From: Pseudomonas moorei
GTDB taxonomy: Bacteria > Pseudomonadota > Gammaproteobacteria > Pseudomonadales > Pseudomonadaceae
Assembly (NCBI RefSeq): GCF_008801475.1
Contig: NZ_VZPP01000001.1
Coordinates: forward strand, 529,578-593,577
DNA: 64,000 nucleotides
Direction of reading: 5' to 3'
How positions within the stretch are numbered: position 1 is the stretch's first letter; the number at the start of each line of letters is the position of its first letter. The notes under the pieces were generated by a model. That model made no database searches. It worked only from the letters and a program-made list of their open reading frames with translations, and was not told where the DNA came from. This document shows positions 1 to 8,950 of this stretch, piece after piece. The translations under genes were made by a program, and so were the position numbers.

Positions 1-2
1 CA

Positions 3-488
3 CCCGAAAGCCTGCCGACTCTCGCCGAATCGGCCGCCAGTCAGATGCATCAGGGCCACGCTCTTCGTTTGCGCTTAATTGACCGGCCTGTTCTTGACGT
101 GCGGCCAATCCACGCTGAAAGAGCGGGCGGGCGACCAGACGATCAGCCCGAGGTCGGCTACTGGGTGCGTTTGAACCAGCCGCTGCCGAACGAAGGTTGT
201 CTGCACCCTGCGGCGCTGGCCTATATGTCCGACTGCTGGCTCAACCGATGTCTGGTGCCGTCGCCTTCGATGCCTGATCCGTGGCAGCACGGCCGCGTCA
301 GTCAGCTCAATCACAGTCTGTGGTTCCACAGCTCGTTAATCGATGCCAACGACTGGCTGCTTTTTCTGAGCGAGCCTGTTCGTAGCCTGGCCGGTCGCGG
401 TTTGGTCACGACCCACATTTATCAGCGTTATGGCCGGCTTGTCGCGAGCATGACTCAAGACATGTTGCTGTCGCCGTTGGTTGCGTGA
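3..488 (+). CDS. tesB: Acyl-CoA thioesterase II (TesB), 3' part
   Basis: The reading frame is open from the first bases of the window, so only the C-terminal half of the protein is seen. It matches TesB-type double hot-dog acyl-CoA thioesterases, which hydrolyse medium and long acyl-CoAs in the cytoplasm. The visible part has the second hot-dog domain, with the Asp of the LAYMSDCW stretch and the SQLNHSLWFH stretch, which align with catalytic-triad regions of E. coli TesB. The internal Met at 45 is not a likely start because the family sequence continues upstream of it. It appears unrelated to the catabolic genes that follow. Confidence 0.85.
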   Translation, partial: PESLPTLAESAASQMHQGHALRLRLIDRPVLDVRPIHAERAGGRPDDQPEVGYWVRLNQPLPNEGCLHPAALAYMSDCWLNRCLVPSPSMPDPWQHGRVSQLNHSLWFHSSLIDANDWLLFLSEPVRSLAGRGLVTTHIYQRYGRLVASMTQDMLLSPLVA

Positions 489-656
489 ATGAGATGGTCT
501 TAGCTATTGCGAAAGAGGGACTTCCACAACGGCAAATGGGCAGAAGCAACGAACTCCCTCATGCTGCGAATGCGGATTGCGCATCGGTAACAGAAACACC
601 CATGGCGTTGCTCTGAGGCCATGAGCAGTTCACCAATAACAATAAGGAAGGTCATC

Positions 657-1946
657 ATGTTCGATTGGTACAGGAAAGGCTCGCCTCGTGAACGCAAGAC
701 ATTCTGGGCCTGCTACTCCGGCTGGGCGCTGGATTCCTACGACATGCAGATGTTCAGCTTTCTGCTGCCAACGATCATTGCCCTGTGGGGGCTGACCAAG
801 GCCGAAGCCGGCATGGTCGGCACTGCCGCATTGCTGTCGGCGGCCATTGGCGGTTGGGCCGCCGGTATTCTCAGCGACCGCCACGGTCGTGTGCGCATCC
901 TGATCTTCTCGATTCTCTGGTTCACTTTTTTTGGTGTGGTAGCCGGCTTCGCGCAAAACTTCGAACAGTTGCTGATCGCCCGGACCTTGCAAGGTTTCGG
1001 CTTCGGCGGTGAATGGGCGGTAGGTGCTGCGCTGATGGCTGAAGTGATCAACCCGAGTAATCGCGGTCGCGCGATGGGCTTTGTGCAGTCGGGCTTCGCA
1101 CTGGGTTGGGCAGGCGCGGTAATTATCATCACCGTCATCCTCAGCCAGTTCCCGGCGGAACTGGCTTGGCGTGTCGCGTTCTGGTTCGGGGTCATCCCGG
1201 CACTGATGGTGTTGTTTATCCGCCGTCACGTCAAAGACTCCGATGCGTTTGTTCAGGCCGTTGCAAGCAAGGCGCCCAAAGCCTCTTTCTCGACCGTGTT
1301 CAAACCGCAGTACCGGCGGCTGACAATGCTATCGAGCATTCTGGTGGTCGGTCTGCAAGCGGGCAGCTACGTGATTCTGGTGTGGATACCGTCGTTGCTC
1401 AAGGACCGTGGTGTGGAGTCCGGTTCGTTGATCGCTACCATCCTGGTCATGGCGCTGGGCTGCTTTGCCGGTTTCGCCAGTACTGCTTATCTGGCGGACA
1501 AACTGGGACGGCGTCCGACGCTGATCGTGCTGTCGCTGATGTCGTGGATCGTGACCGTCACCTACATGATGATCCCGCTCAATCCACTGGTCACCCACGT
1601 CATGGGTTTCCTGGTGGGCTTCGCCGCCATTGGCATGTACGCGGCGCTGGGGCCGTTTCTCAGTGAATTGTTTCCCACCCATGTGCGCACCACCTGCATG
1701 GGCTTTTCCTACAATGTCGGCAAGTCGGTCGGTGCCACGGCGATCACAGGCGTCGGTGTGCTCTCGGTGCATGTCGGCCTGGCGCAAGCGATCGGCCTTT
1801 TTTGCCTGTGTGCTTATGCAATCTCCGTGGTGGCCTTGTTGCTGCTACCGGAAACCAAGGGCATCAGCATTGAAGTGCTGGATGCACAAGACCCGGCCGC
1901 TGACGCTGCCGCCCCTACAAATTCCACAACGCCGAAGACCGCCTGA
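657..1946 (+). CDS. MFS permease, aromatic acid:H+ symporter type
   Basis: Major facilitator protein of about 429 residues with 12 predicted hydrophobic segments. The DSYDMQMFSFLLP stretch in TM1 and the loop 2-3 motif GILSDRHGRVRI are typical of the AAHS/sugar-porter group that imports aromatic acids. I place the start at 657 rather than 621 because AAGGAAG lies 6-7 bases ahead and the family begins near FDWYRKGS. It opens the run of co-directional genes up to 4009 (EthD-like, muconolactone-isomerase-like, CoA-transferase), so it probably imports the substrate of this cluster. The actual substrate cannot be read from sequence. Confidence 0.85.
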   Translation: MFDWYRKGSPRERKTFWACYSGWALDSYDMQMFSFLLPTIIALWGLTKAEAGMVGTAALLSAAIGGWAAGILSDRHGRVRILIFSILWFTFFGVVAGFAQNFEQLLIARTLQGFGFGGEWAVGAALMAEVINPSNRGRAMGFVQSGFALGWAGAVIIITVILSQFPAELAWRVAFWFGVIPALMVLFIRRHVKDSDAFVQAVASKAPKASFSTVFKPQYRRLTMLSSILVVGLQAGSYVILVWIPSLLKDRGVESGSLIATILVMALGCFAGFASTAYLADKLGRRPTLIVLSLMSWIVTVTYMMIPLNPLVTHVMGFLVGFAAIGMYAALGPFLSELFPTHVRTTCMGFSYNVGKSVGATAITGVGVLSVHVGLAQAIGLFCLCAYAISVVALLLLPETKGISIEVLDAQDPAADAAAPTNSTTPKTA

Positions 1947-1978
1947 GCGCCGTTCTTTAGCCATTCATCGAGGTCCCC

Positions 1979-2302
1979 ATGATTCGTATCCTTTATCTGT
2001 TGGTTAAACCGGAAAGCATGAGCCACGAGCAGTTTCGAAAAGAGTGCGTGGTGCATTTCCAGATGTCCGCCGGAATGCCGGGGCTGCACAAATACGAAGT
2101 GCGACTGGTTGCCGGTAATCCTACGGATACCCACGTGCCGTATCTGGACGTAGGCCGTATCGATGCGATCGGTGAATGCTGGTTTGCCAGTGAGGAGCAG
2201 TATCAGGTCTACATGGAATCCGATATCCGCAAGGCCTGGTTCGAACATGGTAAGTATTTCATCGGCCAGCTTAAGCCCTTCGTCACTGAAGAGCTGGTTT
2301 GA
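1979..2302 (+). CDS. EthD-domain protein
   Basis: Small 107-residue protein of the dimeric alpha/beta-barrel (ferredoxin-like) superfamily with an EthD-type layout: beta strand [11 protein letters not shown], helix with [13 protein letters not shown], and a C-terminal [15 protein letters not shown] segment. EthD-like proteins accompany oxidative degradation operons, and some act as small isomerases or decyclising enzymes. It starts 32 bases after the permease and is followed by another small alpha/beta-barrel protein, so the two probably work on ring-cleavage intermediates. The exact reaction is unknown. Confidence 0.8.
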   Translation: MIRILYLLVKPESMSHEQFRKECVVHFQMSAGMPGLHKYEVRLVAGNPTDTHVPYLDVGRIDAIGECWFASEEQYQVYMESDIRKAWFEHGKYFIGQLKPFVTEELV

Positions 2303-2360
2303 GGTTTCGCGCCGCCGCTGGCAGGGGGCGCTCGTTCAACAACAATATCTGGAGTTCAAC

Positions 2361-2639
2361 ATGCTGTATTGCGTAGAAATGACCGTCAGTATTCCCCGTG
2401 ACATTCCGCTGGACGAAGTGGAGCGGATCAAGGCGTCGGAGAAGGAAAGGGCCATCGACATCCAGGAGTCGGGCAAGTGGCCCCACCTGTGGCGCGTCGT
2501 GGGCGAGTACTCCAACATCAGCATCTTTGACGTCGAAGGTAACGATGAACTGCACAGCCTGCTGTCGAGTCTGCCTCTGTTCCCTTTCATGAAGATCAAA
2601 GTCACCCCGCTGGCCAAGCACCCGTCGTCGATTTTCTGA
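2361..2639 (+). CDS. catC: Muconolactone delta-isomerase family protein (CatC-like)
   Basis: 92-residue protein with the muconolactone isomerase signature: MLYCVEMTVSIPRDIP at the start, then ERAIDIQESGKWPHLWRVVGEYSN, and FPFMKIKVTPLAKHPS at the end. CatC converts muconolactone to 3-oxoadipate enol-lactone in the ortho-cleavage pathway. The start at 2361 has a GGAG ribosome site 7-8 bases ahead. The long upstream extension of this frame overlaps the EthD gene and is not credible. It is the only catC-like gene in the window, although catA and catB lie 23-25 kb away. It may therefore serve that pathway, or a paralogous lactone in its own operon. Confidence 0.8.
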   Translation: MLYCVEMTVSIPRDIPLDEVERIKASEKERAIDIQESGKWPHLWRVVGEYSNISIFDVEGNDELHSLLSSLPLFPFMKIKVTPLAKHPSSIF

Positions 2640-2740
2640 TTGTCGCGGCGGCCCGCAACGGGCCGCCATTTTCCATTTGAGCCCTGTCTGCCTTGGGTCC
2701 TGTACCACAGGGCCCGGCTCGCTATTGCCAGGGTTTTGCC

Positions 2741-4009
2741 ATGCCTCTCGAATTACAAGCCAATGCACCGGACCTCTCCAGCCTGATCCGACCCGGGGAC
2801 ACCGTGTTATGGGGACAGGCGAACGCCGAGCCGCTGACCCTGACCCGTGCGCTCATGGCACAGCGTCATGATTTCAAGCGCATCCGGGTGCTGCTGGGCA
2901 TTGCCAACAGTGACACCTGCCGGCCCGAGCATGCCGATGCCGTGGACTTTCTCGCCTATTGCGGTGCCGGCGCAAATCGTGCGCTGGCTGACGCCGGTGT
3001 GCTGGACATTCTTGCTTGCCACTACTCTGAAATGGCGTCGCAGTTGAGTTCTGGGCAATTGCGCGTCGATGTTCTGATGCTGCAGCTTTCGCCGGCGGAT
3101 GCCAACGGCCGGCACAGCCTCAGTCTGGCCAGCGAATACTTGCTCTGTGCGCTGGAACAGGCGGCCGTGGTGATCGGGGAGGTCAATCAACAGGCTCCCT
3201 GGACCTATGGTGAGCGTACCCTGGGTCTGGATGAACTGGACGCTGTGGTCTACACCGACCGTGCGCCCCTGGCGAGCGAAAGCGCGAGCATTCGCGAGGT
3301 AGACATGAAAATCGCCAGGAACATCGCCGACTTGGTCGAAGACGGATCGACCCTGCAGACGGGCATCGGTGCCATACCGGATGCAGTGCTCAGCGCCTTA
3401 AATGACCACCACAATCTGGGTGTGCATTCGGGCAGCATCGGCGACGGCGTCATGCGGCTCATGCAAAGCGGCGTGGTCAATAATTCACGCAAGAGCAGGG
3501 ACGCCTGGCTCAGCGTGGGCGGCGTGCTGATTGGCAGCCAGGCATTGGCGCAGTTCGCCCATCGCAACCGGTCAGTGCATATGCGTTCCAGCGCCTATAC
3601 CCACGACGCTCAGGTGCTGGCCAGTCTGGATCGTCTGGTGGCGATCAACTCCGCGGTGGAGGTCGATCTCACCGGGCAAGTGAACTCTGAGGTCGCGGCA
3701 GGCAGTTACCTGGGCGCGGTAGGGGGATCACTGGACTTCATCCGCGGCGCCCATCGTTCACGGGGCGGTCTGCCGATCATCGCACTGCCGTCCAGCGCAC
3801 GGAGCAACAGTCGAATCGTTGCCCGCCTCAATGGTCCAACGACCATTCCCCGCAGTGATGCCGGGCTCATCGTCACCGAGTTTGGCGTCGCCGACCTGCG
3901 TGGACTGACCATGAAGCAAAGGGTCGACAAAATGCTCAGCATCGCCGCCCCGCAGCACCGAGCCGATCTGGAGGCGGCGTGGGCGCGGGGAGGGCTCGCA
4001 GGATCCTGA
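2741..4009 (+). CDS. Acetyl-CoA hydrolase/transferase family protein
   Basis: About 422 residues, matching the acetyl-CoA hydrolase / 4-hydroxybutyrate CoA-transferase family. The C-terminal half carries the family pattern LQTGIGAIPDAVL, then the GVHSGSIGDG stretch (catalytic Glu region of the family), and FGVADLRGLTMKQRVDKMLSIAAPQHR near the end. Such enzymes move CoA between acetyl-CoA and small acids. The start at 2741 is preferred over 2693 because the family aligns from there, though the ribosome site is weak. Here it may activate or release an acid produced by the neighbouring ring-degradation genes. The substrate is unknown. Confidence 0.8.
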   Translation: MPLELQANAPDLSSLIRPGDTVLWGQANAEPLTLTRALMAQRHDFKRIRVLLGIANSDTCRPEHADAVDFLAYCGAGANRALADAGVLDILACHYSEMASQLSSGQLRVDVLMLQLSPADANGRHSLSLASEYLLCALEQAAVVIGEVNQQAPWTYGERTLGLDELDAVVYTDRAPLASESASIREVDMKIARNIADLVEDGSTLQTGIGAIPDAVLSALNDHHNLGVHSGSIGDGVMRLMQSGVVNNSRKSRDAWLSVGGVLIGSQALAQFAHRNRSVHMRSSAYTHDAQVLASLDRLVAINSAVEVDLTGQVNSEVAAGSYLGAVGGSLDFIRGAHRSRGGLPIIALPSSARSNSRIVARLNGPTTIPRSDAGLIVTEFGVADLRGLTMKQRVDKMLSIAAPQHRADLEAAWARGGLAGS

Positions 4010-4039
4010 CGGTACCGACAGTCCCGAGCGAGGGCGGAG

Positions 4040-5002
4040 TCAGTCGTCGAAAACCACTTCCTTTCCTGGCAGATCGTGGGGCAGCGCGGCGCTGACACCC
4101 GGTTGGTCGTTCTCGAACAAGGTACGCACGGTCTGGCGAATCCATTGGTGACGCGGGTCGTTCTGAAACCGCGCATGCCAGTACTGCTTGATGTCGTAAA
4201 CCGGAAAGCCGTCGGGCAATTCGACGCTGCGAACATTGGCGTATTTCGCGTAAAGGCTGGCGACGGTCCGGGGCAGCACGACCACTAGGTTCGACCGCTC
4301 GATAATTGAAGCCGTACTCATGTAGTGACCCATCTGCAAAACGATATTTCGCTTAACACCGGCCTTAGCCAGGTAGCTCTCATACATCTCCTGATTACGC
4401 CCGCCATCGCGCACTTGTACATGTTCCAGGGTGCAGAATTCATCCAGGGTCAATTGTTCGTGCCGGATCTTGTGCCCCCCTCGGATCAGGCAGACCAGGT
4501 CATGGGAGAACAATCTTTGCTGATAGATGTTCGCCGCGCCGAGGTCAGGAAAGTAACCCATGACCAGGTCGACCTTGCCTTCGCGCAGATGCTCGTCCAC
4601 GTCCTTGGCGGCCAGACTCAGGCTGCAAATCTGCGCAAGCGGCGCGACGCTGCGAAGGTGCCCGAGCAGCATCGGTAGAAAGGCGATTTCGCCAATCTCG
4701 CTCAAACAGAACATGAAGGGGGCGGTGCTGGTGGATGGGTCGAACACCGGATTGCTGAGGATGTCGCGGTCGATGATGTCGATCACCTCCCGCGTGCGAT
4801 CAATGATGCTTTGGGCTCGTGGCGTTGCGGCCATTGTCTGACCCGAACGTACGAACAGCGCGTCTCCCAGTGACCGCCGCAAACGGGCCAGTGCCGCGCT
4901 GGCGGCTGGTTGACTCATGCCTAGACGTTGTGCCGCGGCGGTCACGTTGCCGGCTTCATGGACGGCCAGAAGCACTCTGAGAAGATTCAGATCGGTTTTC
5001 AT
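4040..5002 (-). CDS. LysR-family regulator, NahR/LinR-like
   Basis: About 320 residues. An N-terminal winged helix-turn-helix (LLRVLLAVHEAGNVTAAAQRLGMSQPAASAALARLRRSLGD) is followed by a periplasmic-binding-like effector domain containing FCLSEIGEIAFLP. That segment and the C-terminal YWHARFQNDPRHQWIRQ resemble NahR and LinR, which respond to aromatic inducers. The start MKTDLNLL at 5002 is the family start. The gene is divergent from the meta-cleavage operon at 5108, so it is the prime candidate for its activator. The 105-base divergent promoter is AT-rich. Confidence 0.88.
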   Translation of the reverse strand: MKTDLNLLRVLLAVHEAGNVTAAAQRLGMSQPAASAALARLRRSLGDALFVRSGQTMAATPRAQSIIDRTREVIDIIDRDILSNPVFDPSTSTAPFMFCLSEIGEIAFLPMLLGHLRSVAPLAQICSLSLAAKDVDEHLREGKVDLVMGYFPDLGAANIYQQRLFSHDLVCLIRGGHKIRHEQLTLDEFCTLEHVQVRDGGRNQEMYESYLAKAGVKRNIVLQMGHYMSTASIIERSNLVVVLPRTVASLYAKYANVRSVELPDGFPVYDIKQYWHARFQNDPRHQWIRQTVRTLFENDQPGVSAALPHDLPGKEVVFDD

Positions 5003-5107
5003 GGGTATAACCAAAACAAATAAAATGAATAAAGATAATTTGCTATTTTTATTTTTGCCGCGACGCGAGGATTAAGTCCACATAAAAATAACGTTCGAGG
5101 CCGCTTC

Positions 5108-5971
5108 ATGATCAATCTTCACGACATCCGCTATGTCCGTCTGGGGACGCCGGATCTGGAACAAACCCGCCTCTATGCCACCCAGATTCTGGGTCTGGAA
5201 GTGGCCCGGGTTGCCAATGGCGCCATCTATTTCCGATCCGATGATCGCGACCACACTTTGTGTTACTACGAAGGTGACCCGCAGGAGGCCACCGCGGCTT
5301 TCGAAGTGAGCACGCCCGAGGAGATGGACCATGCCGCGCAGGTGCTCGAAGATAATGGCTTTGCTGTTCGTCATGGCACTCGCGAAGACATCGAGTTGCG
5401 TGCGGTCAATGACCTGATCCAGTTCCGCGACCCGAGTGGCAACCGCATCGAATTGGTGCTCGGCCCTCATGCCAGTGGCGTGCGGCATTTCCCCTCGCGG
5501 GATGCCGGCAATACCGGTTTCAACCACATCGGCCTGCGTACCACCAACGCAAAACGCGACGAAGCGTTCTGGACACGCCTGTGCAACGCCAGGGTCAGTG
5601 ACCGCATCGGCGAGGCGGCGCTGCTGCGCATCGATGAGGTGCATCACAAGATTGCGCTGTTTCCGTCCTCGCATGCGGGCGTGCAGCACATCAACCATCA
5701 GGTCGAAACCGTCGATGACATCATGCGCGCCTGGTACTTCCTTCGCGAGCGTGGCATTCGGATTCTCTTCGGCCCCGGTCGCCATCCGACTTCGGGCGCC
5801 TACTTCCTGTATTTCGAAGGGCCCGATGGCATGACATATGAGTACTCCTCGGGGGTCAGGCACATCAGCGCCGAGGAGGAAGCCGGTTACCGGCCACGGC
5901 AGTTCCCGGCGGTCCCTACGTCGTATTGCTGCTGGGGGTCGAAACCCGATATTGCGGAATTCCGTTCGTGA
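5108..5971 (+). CDS. Type I extradiol ring-cleavage dioxygenase (VOC fold)
   Basis: 287 residues with two VOC modules, the layout of catechol 2,3-dioxygenase/BphC-type enzymes. The C-terminal module has the expected Fe(II) ligands at about His140 (GFNHIGL), His194 (GVQHINHQV) and Glu245 (MTYEYS). It also keeps the active-site His around 179/180 and Tyr around 232-235. The enzyme would open a catechol-type ring next to the hydroxyls, giving a yellow semialdehyde. It leads the meta-cleavage operon and has GAGG 7 bases before its ATG. The natural catechol cannot be deduced. Confidence 0.85.
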   Translation: MINLHDIRYVRLGTPDLEQTRLYATQILGLEVARVANGAIYFRSDDRDHTLCYYEGDPQEATAAFEVSTPEEMDHAAQVLEDNGFAVRHGTREDIELRAVNDLIQFRDPSGNRIELVLGPHASGVRHFPSRDAGNTGFNHIGLRTTNAKRDEAFWTRLCNARVSDRIGEAALLRIDEVHHKIALFPSSHAGVQHINHQVETVDDIMRAWYFLRERGIRILFGPGRHPTSGAYFLYFEGPDGMTYEYSSGVRHISAEEEAGYRPRQFPAVPTSYCCWGSKPDIAEFRS

Positions 5972-6678
5972 GTGGCGTGACCGCCACGGCCGCCCAGCAA
6001 CGAGAAGTGCGGCTAGCGGCACGGGCATTGGCTCGGGCGGGCCTGGTGCATGCCTATGGTCATTGCAGCCTGCGCCTGGACGCGCATCACTTCCTGGTGT
6101 GCGCAGCCAAACCGATGGGGCTGATCGGCCCGGGAGAACCCGGTGTGGTGGTCCCCGTCGAGGGCCCGTTGCCGGAAGGCGTGCTGGGTGAGGTGCGAAT
6201 CCATCAGCAGATCTATCAGCGTCGTGCCGATGTCGGTGCAGTGATTCGCAGCATGCCCGATCAGGTCATGACGTTGTCCTGCGCCGGTATTACGCCAAAG
6301 TCACGGCATGGCGCTGGCGCCTATTTTCACTCGTCCATACCTCTATGGGATGACCCGCAACTGTTGCGCGATGACGTTCAGGCGGCGGCGCTGGCCGAGC
6401 AACTGGCGGACGGTCCGGCATTGGTGATGCGCGGCAACGGCGCCGTTGTGGCCGGTGCCTCGCTGGTCGAGGCGCTGACGCTCAACTGGTACTTGGAGGA
6501 TGCCGCTCATATCGAGTTGCAGCTGCATGCCGCGGGGCTGGCTGACCGGGTGCCGCCACTTGACGATGAGCAAACACGACAACGAGCGACTTACTCCGGT
6601 CGGATCTTCGAACGTATGTGGGATTACCTCACTGCCGGTGACATCGAGGCGGTCGAGCTCACACAGCAAGGAAACTGA
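5968..6678 (+). CDS. Class II aldolase/adducin-fold protein lacking zinc histidines
   Basis: About 236 residues with the class II aldolase fold: LARAGLVHAYGHCSLR near the N-terminus, EVRIHQQIYQRRADVGAVIRSMPDQ in the middle. The proposed GTG start at 5968 overlaps the dioxygenase stop by 4 bases, suggesting translational coupling; a TTG at 5926 is the alternative. Active members bind zinc with an H-x-H pair and a third His. Here the pair is Arg94-Ser95-Met96 and the third position is Asn157, while the catalytic-type Glu75 remains. Metal-dependent retro-aldol chemistry is therefore doubtful. The protein may be a non-metal lyase, decarboxylase or structural partner. Confidence 0.75.
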   Translation: MSGVTATAAQQREVRLAARALARAGLVHAYGHCSLRLDAHHFLVCAAKPMGLIGPGEPGVVVPVEGPLPEGVLGEVRIHQQIYQRRADVGAVIRSMPDQVMTLSCAGITPKSRHGAGAYFHSSIPLWDDPQLLRDDVQAAALAEQLADGPALVMRGNGAVVAGASLVEALTLNWYLEDAAHIELQLHAAGLADRVPPLDDEQTRQRATYSGRIFERMWDYLTAGDIEAVELTQQGN

Positions 6679-6680
6679 AC

Positions 6681-8150
6681 ATGGCCACACTGCCTCTTAA
6701 TGAGTTCCGCAATTTCATTGATAACCAATGGTGCGAGGGCGTTCGCACGTTCGATAACCGCAACCCCGTGGACAATAGCCTGATCGGCAAGGTCCACGAA
6801 GCCGGCCAGGCACAAGTGGACGCGGCGGTCCAGGCAGCCCGGGGCGCCTTGCAGGGCCCCTGGGGCAGTATGACCGCTGCGCAACGCATCGCTATTTTGC
6901 ACAAGGTCGCCGAAGGTATTGAAAGTCGTTTCCAGGAATTCGTCGCCGCGGAAATCGCCGATACCGGTAAGCCTTACGATCTGGCCAGTCACCTGGACAT
7001 TCCCCGTGGCGCGGCGAATTTCAGGGTGTTTGCAGACCTGCTGAAAAATGTCCCGAACGAATGTTTCACCATGGACACCCCCGATGGTGGCAAGGCGGTC
7101 AATTACGCCGTACGTGCACCGCGCGGCGTCATCGGGGTGATCTGTCCGTGGAATCTGCCGCTGTTGTTGATGACCTGGAAAGTCGGCCCCGCGCTGGCCT
7201 GCGGCAATACCGTCGTGGTCAAACCGTCCGAAGAGACGCCGGCGACCGCCACTTTGTTGGGTGAAGTCATGCTCGAGGCGGGGGTCCCGGCGGGTGTCTA
7301 CAACGTCGTGCACGGCTTTGGTGAAAACTCGGCCGGTGCGTTTCTGACCGCTCACCCGGACGTCAACGGCATCACCTTCACCGGTGAAACCGGCACCGGC
7401 GAAGTGATCATGAGGGCAGCGGCCAAGGGCCTGCGTCCGGTGTCCCTGGAGCTGGGCGGCAAGAATGCGGCCGTGGTATTTGCCGATGCCGATCTGGAAA
7501 AAGCCGCCGCGGGCGTCGCTCGTTCGGCCTTTGAGAACAGCGGCCAGGTCTGTTTGGGCACCGAGCGCGTGTATGTCCAGCGTCCAGTGTTCGAACGTTT
7601 TGTCGCAGCGCTCAAGACAAAAGCTGAATCCCTGCGCGTGGGCATCCCCTACGAACGGGGGGTGAACATGGGCCCGCTCATTTCTCTGGGCCACCGTGAA
7701 AAAGTGCTGGGTTACTACCGTCAGGCCGTCGCCGATGGCGCTACCGTGGTCACCGGCGGAGGAGTTCCTGAGTTCAATTCCGAGTTGGCAGAAGGTGCCT
7801 GGGTACAGCCCACCATCTGGACCGACTTGCCGGAAAACTCAGCGGTGATCCGTGAGGAGATTTTCGGCCCGTGTTGTCACATCGCCCCCTTCGACGAAGA
7901 AGACGAGGTGGTGCGTCTCGTCAATGACACGCCGTACGGCCTGGCGGCCAGCGTCTGGACCTCCAACCTGCAAGTGGCCCACCGCATGGGCTCGGTTCTC
8001 AACGTCGGTGTCTGCTGGATCAATTCGTGGTTCCTGCGCGATCTGCGCACCGCTTTTGGCGGTGCGAAGCAGTCGGGTATCGGCCGAGAGGGCGGAGTGC
8101 ATTCCCTGGAGTTCTACACCGAATTACGCAACGTTTGCGTGCGCCTGTGA
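6681..8150 (+). CDS. dmpC: 2-hydroxymuconic semialdehyde dehydrogenase
   Basis: 489-residue NAD-dependent aldehyde dehydrogenase. The catalytic Cys291 sits in NSGQVCLGTERVYV, a form typical of 2-hydroxymuconic semialdehyde dehydrogenases (DmpC/XylG type). Glu257 (LELGGKN) and Asn157 (CPWNLP) are also present. It oxidises the ring-cleavage semialdehyde to 4-oxalocrotonate (enol form) and so starts the dehydrogenative branch completed by the genes at 9762 and 8951. It begins 2 bases after the upstream stop, so it is in the same operon. Confidence 0.9.
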   Translation: MATLPLNEFRNFIDNQWCEGVRTFDNRNPVDNSLIGKVHEAGQAQVDAAVQAARGALQGPWGSMTAAQRIAILHKVAEGIESRFQEFVAAEIADTGKPYDLASHLDIPRGAANFRVFADLLKNVPNECFTMDTPDGGKAVNYAVRAPRGVIGVICPWNLPLLLMTWKVGPALACGNTVVVKPSEETPATATLLGEVMLEAGVPAGVYNVVHGFGENSAGAFLTAHPDVNGITFTGETGTGEVIMRAAAKGLRPVSLELGGKNAAVVFADADLEKAAAGVARSAFENSGQVCLGTERVYVQRPVFERFVAALKTKAESLRVGIPYERGVNMGPLISLGHREKVLGYYRQAVADGATVVTGGGVPEFNSELAEGAWVQPTIWTDLPENSAVIREEIFGPCCHIAPFDEEDEVVRLVNDTPYGLAASVWTSNLQVAHRMGSVLNVGVCWINSWFLRDLRTAFGGAKQSGIGREGGVHSLEFYTELRNVCVRL

Positions 8151-8158
8151 GGTCTTTC

Positions 8159-8941
8159 ATGAATACCCAGACACTGCATGCCTTGGGCAGCGAGTTGCAC
8201 AATGCACTGACCAGCCGTGAGGCGATCGATCCCCTGAGTGAACGGTATCCGCAGCTGACGATTGAAGACGCCTACCAGATCCAGCTGGGCATGATCCAGG
8301 CGCGACTGGATGCCGGTCAGACCATCATCGGCAAGAAGATTGGGGCCACCAGTAAGGTCGTGATGGACATGCTGGGTGTGGATCAACCGGACTTCGGCCA
8401 CCTGCTCAGCGGGATGTTGTACAGCGACGGTGCGGCGATCGAATGCGCCGGACTGATCGCCCCCAAGGCTGAAGGGGAAATCGCATTCGTGCTCAAACAC
8501 GATTTGACCGGCCCCGGTGTCACGGTGGCGGATGTCATTCGGGCCACGGACTTTGTCATGCCTTGTTTCGAGATTGTCGATTCGCGCATTCGAGACTGGA
8601 AAATCCGCATTCAGGACACCGTCGCCGATAACGCTTCGGCCGGTGCATTCGTGCTGGGCAGCGAGTGCGTCGATCCACGGGATGTCGACCTGGCCTGTGT
8701 CGGCATGACACTGGAAAAAAATGGCGAACTGATTGCGACGGGCGCTGGCGCTGCGGCACTGGGTCACCCAGCCAATGCCGTCGCGTGGCTGGCCAATACG
8801 CTGGGGCGCTTGGGTATCGGCCTGAAGAAAGGCGAGGTGATCCTGTCCGGCTCACTGGCCGCCATGGTGCCGGTCAAGGCCGGTGATCAATTGCGCATAA
8901 GCCTGGGCGGTATCGGCTCTGCGTCCGTTCGTTTTGTTTGA
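8159..8941 (+). CDS. dmpE: 2-oxopent-4-enoate hydratase
   Basis: 260 residues of the hydratase/decarboxylase (FAH-like) family. The metal-binding E-x-E (KAEGEIAFVL) and the downstream acidic FEIVDSRI are present. It adds water to 2-hydroxypenta-2,4-dienoate to give 4-hydroxy-2-oxovalerate. The ATG at 8159 follows the dehydrogenase by 8 bases; the in-frame upstream extension overlaps that gene and is not used. It is a paralogue of the next gene and, as in DmpE/DmpH, the two products probably form a complex. Confidence 0.88.
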   Translation: MNTQTLHALGSELHNALTSREAIDPLSERYPQLTIEDAYQIQLGMIQARLDAGQTIIGKKIGATSKVVMDMLGVDQPDFGHLLSGMLYSDGAAIECAGLIAPKAEGEIAFVLKHDLTGPGVTVADVIRATDFVMPCFEIVDSRIRDWKIRIQDTVADNASAGAFVLGSECVDPRDVDLACVGMTLEKNGELIATGAGAAALGHPANAVAWLANTLGRLGIGLKKGEVILSGSLAAMVPVKAGDQLRISLGGIGSASVRFV

Positions 8942-8950
8942 GGGGATCCC

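Noticed and set aside
5072..6028. 318-codon minus-strand ORF opposite the extradiol dioxygenase
   Set aside because: Shadow ORF with no family resemblance; the plus-strand gene has intact metal ligands.
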